From NCBI RefSeq assembly GCF_013393325.1, contig NZ_QJRC01000099.1:46972-110971 (forward strand): a stretch of 64,000 nt of DNA. The letters run 5' to 3'. This document shows positions 62,121 to 64,000 of the stretch, piece after piece. Numbering within the stretch: the stretch's first letter is position 1; each line of letters opens with the position of its first letter. The position numbers were made by a program, and so were the translations under genes. The DNA comes from Pseudomonas hunanensis (GTDB lineage: Bacteria; Pseudomonadota; Gammaproteobacteria; Pseudomonadales; Pseudomonadaceae). The notes beneath the pieces were generated by a model that saw nothing but the letters and a program-made list of their open reading frames with translations, did no database searches and was not told the DNA's origin.

Positions 62121-63263
62121 TTAGACCAACGCCCCACCCAAGGCACTGACCAACTGCGCCAACTGCGGCGACTCCCCGCGCAAGCGCACTGCCAGCCCCT
62201 CGATTTCGCGCCGTGGCGGATAGTGCTTGCGCAACTGGTCGAACGCTGCTCGCTGTAACTGCGGGTCATCGCTCAGGCTACGACGGAAATCGGCATCGTC
62301 GCGGCGCGGGTCGTACACGGCGCGGCACAGGGTGGCCAGCGCCCAGGCCGGGTCGGTACTGGCATCCAGTTCGACCTGCGCCAGTGCTGGCCGGGGCAAC
62401 AGGTCGGCCAGTTGCACCTGCTCGTCTACTCCCAGGAAGCGGCAAAGCGCCTGGTAGATCTGTGCCGTGCCACGTTGGCGACCATCGAGGCTGTAGCCGG
62501 CAATGTGTGGCGAAGCCAGGGTGCACAGGTCGGCCAACTGCAAGTCGACCTGCGGTTCACCTTCCCACACATCCAGCACCGCATGCACGTCTTCGCGGTC
62601 CAGCAGCAGCTCGCGCAGGGCGATGTTGTCCACCACCGGGCCACGGCTGGCATTGACCAACCAGGCCCCAGGGCGCAACTGTGCCAGCTGCGCCGGCCCC
62701 AGCAGGTGCCAGGTGGGGTGTTCGCCGCCGCGCTGCAATGGGGTGTGCAGGCTGATCACATCACACTGCTGCACAATGGTTTCGAGGCTGACGTAGTCTC
62801 CACCCTCGGCGGCTTGGCGCAACGGGTCGCAGACCAGCACCTTCCAGCCCAACCCGTGCAGTACCCGCACCAGGCGCCCCCCCACCTCTCCCGCGCCCAC
62901 AACGCCGTAGACGCGTTCGGCCAGCGCTACGCCATCCAGCTCGGCCAGGGTCAGCAAACTGCCCAGCACGTAATCGACCACGCCGCGGGCATTGCAGCCC
63001 GGCGCGCTGCTCCAGGAGATACCGGCTTGGGCAAAGTAGTCCAGGTCCAGGTGATCGGTGCCGATGGTGCACGTGCCGACAAAGCGTACACGGCTGCCTT
63101 CGAGCAGTTGGCGGTCGACTTTGGTCACCGAGCGCACCAGCAGGATATCGGCGTCCTTGACGCTGGCGGCATCGAGGCTTCGGCCGGGGTAGCGGCGAAT
63201 TTCACCGAAACCCTGGAAGAAGGCATCGAGCAGCGGGATGTTCTCGTCGGCAACTATCAGCAT
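62121..63263 (-). CDS. pdxB: 4-phosphoerythronate dehydrogenase PdxB
   Basis: 380 residues. Oxidises 4-phosphoerythronate in pyridoxal 5'-phosphate synthesis. NAD motif VYGVVGAGEVGGRLVRVL, catalytic Arg in NASRGPVVDN, Glu in VLDVWEGEPQ and His in SPHIAGYSLDG place it in the D-2-hydroxyacid dehydrogenase family. The C-terminal PdxB-specific dimerisation domain (about 290-380) is present. The start at 63263 (MLIVADENIPLLDAFF) is the normal one. It lies 60 bp downstream of tusA and may be co-transcribed with it. Confidence 0.96.
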   Translation of the reverse strand: MLIVADENIPLLDAFFQGFGEIRRYPGRSLDAASVKDADILLVRSVTKVDRQLLEGSRVRFVGTCTIGTDHLDLDYFAQAGISWSSAPGCNARGVVDYVLGSLLTLAELDGVALAERVYGVVGAGEVGGRLVRVLHGLGWKVLVCDPLRQAAEGGDYVSLETIVQQCDVISLHTPLQRGGEHPTWHLLGPAQLAQLRPGAWLVNASRGPVVDNIALRELLLDREDVHAVLDVWEGEPQVDLQLADLCTLASPHIAGYSLDGRQRGTAQIYQALCRFLGVDEQVQLADLLPRPALAQVELDASTDPAWALATLCRAVYDPRRDDADFRRSLSDDPQLQRAAFDQLRKHYPPRREIEGLAVRLRGESPQLAQLVSALGGALV

Positions 63264-63323
63264 GGCGCTCTCCTGTCTGGGGAACGCAGTGTAGGCGGTA
63301 CGCCGGGCTTGATCCAGAGCGAT

Positions 63324-63566
63324 TCAGTCGGCTTTTTTGCGGATCCAGTACAGGAACGTGCCGGCGTCTTCTTGCTGCTGTAGCAGCTCATGGCCGAGGA
63401 AGTTGCAGAACTTGGGAATGTCGCGGCGTGTCGACGGGTCGGTGGCGATGACCTTGAGCAGGCCGCCGGCGGCCAGGTTACGCACGTGCTGGTGCAGCAT
63501 CATCACAGGTTCCGGGCAGTTCAGGCCGGTGGCATCGAGGACGGCGTCGGGGGTGAAATCGGTCAT
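63324..63566 (-). CDS. tusA: Sulfur-carrier protein TusA
   Basis: 80 residues. Cys17 in GLNCPEPVMML is the persulfide carrier, the TusA hallmark. It accepts sulfur from IscS and passes it to TusBCD-E for 2-thiouridine of tRNA and also to molybdenum cofactor synthesis, whose genes moeA/moaB are 8 kb away. The remaining fold (STRRDIPKFCNFLGHELL) is complete. The ATG at 63566 is preceded by GGAGCCC, a usable Shine-Dalgarno. Confidence 0.96.
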   Translation of the reverse strand: MTDFTPDAVLDATGLNCPEPVMMLHQHVRNLAAGGLLKVIATDPSTRRDIPKFCNFLGHELLQQQEDAGTFLYWIRKKAD

Positions 63567-63665
63567 GGGGGGCTCCGAAAATGATCGTTATTGTCGCGCA
63601 TAGCGCGACGCGGTCCAAGCACCGCTTACGAATCGCGCTACGCGCCCGCTCTCCCTCGCCTCGCT

Positions 63666-63746
63666 CTTGATCTTGATCTTGATCTTGATCTTGATCTTGA
63701 TCTTGATCTTGATCTTGATCTTGATCTTGATCTTGATCTTGATCTT
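63666..63746. repeat. Hexanucleotide tandem repeat, 13 copies of CTTGAT
   Basis: CTTGAT is repeated 13 times without interruption (63666-63743), plus CTT. One strand encodes alternating Leu-Asp and the other Lys-Ile in ORFs that are otherwise unsupported. Simple repeats of this length are prone to slippage. Nothing shows that it is translated. Confidence 0.97.
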
Positions 63747-64000
63747 CGCGACTTCAGGAGGCCGAACGCAGGCCTTGCGGAGGGAGGTGACGGGCATGGA
63801 TGCCCGTCAAGCGCTGGGCCCCAGGATGGGGCCTGCAGCGCGGTCCTCCCGGGAGCAAGGCCGGAGTGAGGGAACCCCGGAGCGCAGCGTAGGGGCCGGA
63901 TGATGGGAGCGCAGCGTTTTTTGGTTACTTTTTGTCGCGTTTGACAAAAAGTGACTCGCCGTAAGGGCGAAAAGGTGAGTCAGTGTCGCCATCGCAAACG
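63747..64000. other. Repeat-like non-coding DNA with a 10-bp palindrome
   Basis: No gene is supported. ACTTTTTGTC / GACAAAAAGT (63927-63952, 6-nt loop) is flanked by TTTTTTGG and a GCCGTAAGGGCG stretch. From memory, the run GGTTACTTTTTGTCGC...CAAAAAGTGACTCGCCG recurs many times in Pseudomonas genomes, which suggests a dispersed repeat. Its family could not be checked here. Confidence 0.6.

Noticed and set aside
63666..63746. CRISPR array
   Set aside because: Six-base perfect tandem units without spacers do not form a CRISPR.
63588..63869. ORFs across the CTTGAT array encoding Lys-Ile or Leu-Asp repeats (both strands)
   Set aside because: The frames stay open only because the repeat unit is six bases and has no stop. 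There is no Shine-Dalgarno, domain or independent conservation evidence.

Overview
The window is a GC-rich chromosomal segment that reads as a member of the Pseudomonas putida group. I infer this from protein sequences and gene order, which I recognise from memory because no search could be run. Diagnostic runs are dusA-tal-rssC-rssB-pilZ-mlaA, queF-cupredoxin-copRS, lolCDE, sthA-apbE-gap-mfd, nagZ-ldt-psrA-lexA-sulA-topA, fadBA and uup-slt-MOSC-cheV. REP-type hairpins of the P. putida kind are scattered between genes. About 55 protein genes and one tRNA-Pro(CGG) are supported.

Left edge (1-1911): the right end of an integrated prophage or pyocin-like island. It holds the tail of a phage-type protein, a small Cys-containing phage protein, a PrtN-type activator and a tyrosine integrase. 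The integrase starts beside the 5' end of dusA, the known target of dusA-associated integrases. The int-dusA gap carries a striking cluster of overlapping palindromes.

Core regions. 1912-9013: tRNA modification, transaldolase, a PhoD-like phosphatase, a coupled RssB/RssC response-regulator and anti-anti-sigma pair, a PilZ protein and MlaA. 9214-13841: a HAD-like protein without catalytic Asp residues, DUF4404, QueF, and a copper block (cupredoxin divergent from copRS with a copper-box-like site between). 13882-17126: lolCDE. 17220-23000: PilZ, a glycerophosphodiesterase, SthA, ApbE and a GapB-type GAPDH. 22987-30337: mfd, csiV and a SWIM-SNF2 helicase on the + strand. 30402-34010: peptidoglycan recycling (nagZ with a signal-less YkuD protein), then psrA and lexA-sulA, with two PsrA-type operators and two LexA boxes in the shared region. 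34061-41356: two small unknowns, topA, DUF1653 and fadBA. 41357-47900: an intergenic region with a long hairpin, a small membrane protein, a Usp protein, uup, slt and a MOSC protein. 47956-51662: cheV behind a FliA-type promoter, an HPt-like protein without its histidine, and a NarL-type kinase/regulator pair. 51646-63566: a YegS-like lipid kinase, a glycosyltransferase, moeA/moaB, a YgdI-type lipoprotein, tRNA-Pro, an Mqo with a lipoprotein signal, a chemoreceptor, an ABC exporter, a PA1571-like small protein, pdxB and tusA. 63567-64000: a 13-copy hexanucleotide microsatellite followed by repeat-like non-coding DNA.

Most of the window is conserved housekeeping sequence. I found no whole new defence or biosynthetic system. 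The best leads are the signal-less YkuD protein coupled to nagZ (ElsL-like hypothesis), the lipoprotein-type Mqo, two conserved-looking proteins that have lost catalytic or phosphoacceptor residues (HAD-like, HPt-like), the palindrome cluster at the dusA junction, a possible small RNA upstream of fadB, and the hexanucleotide repeat.
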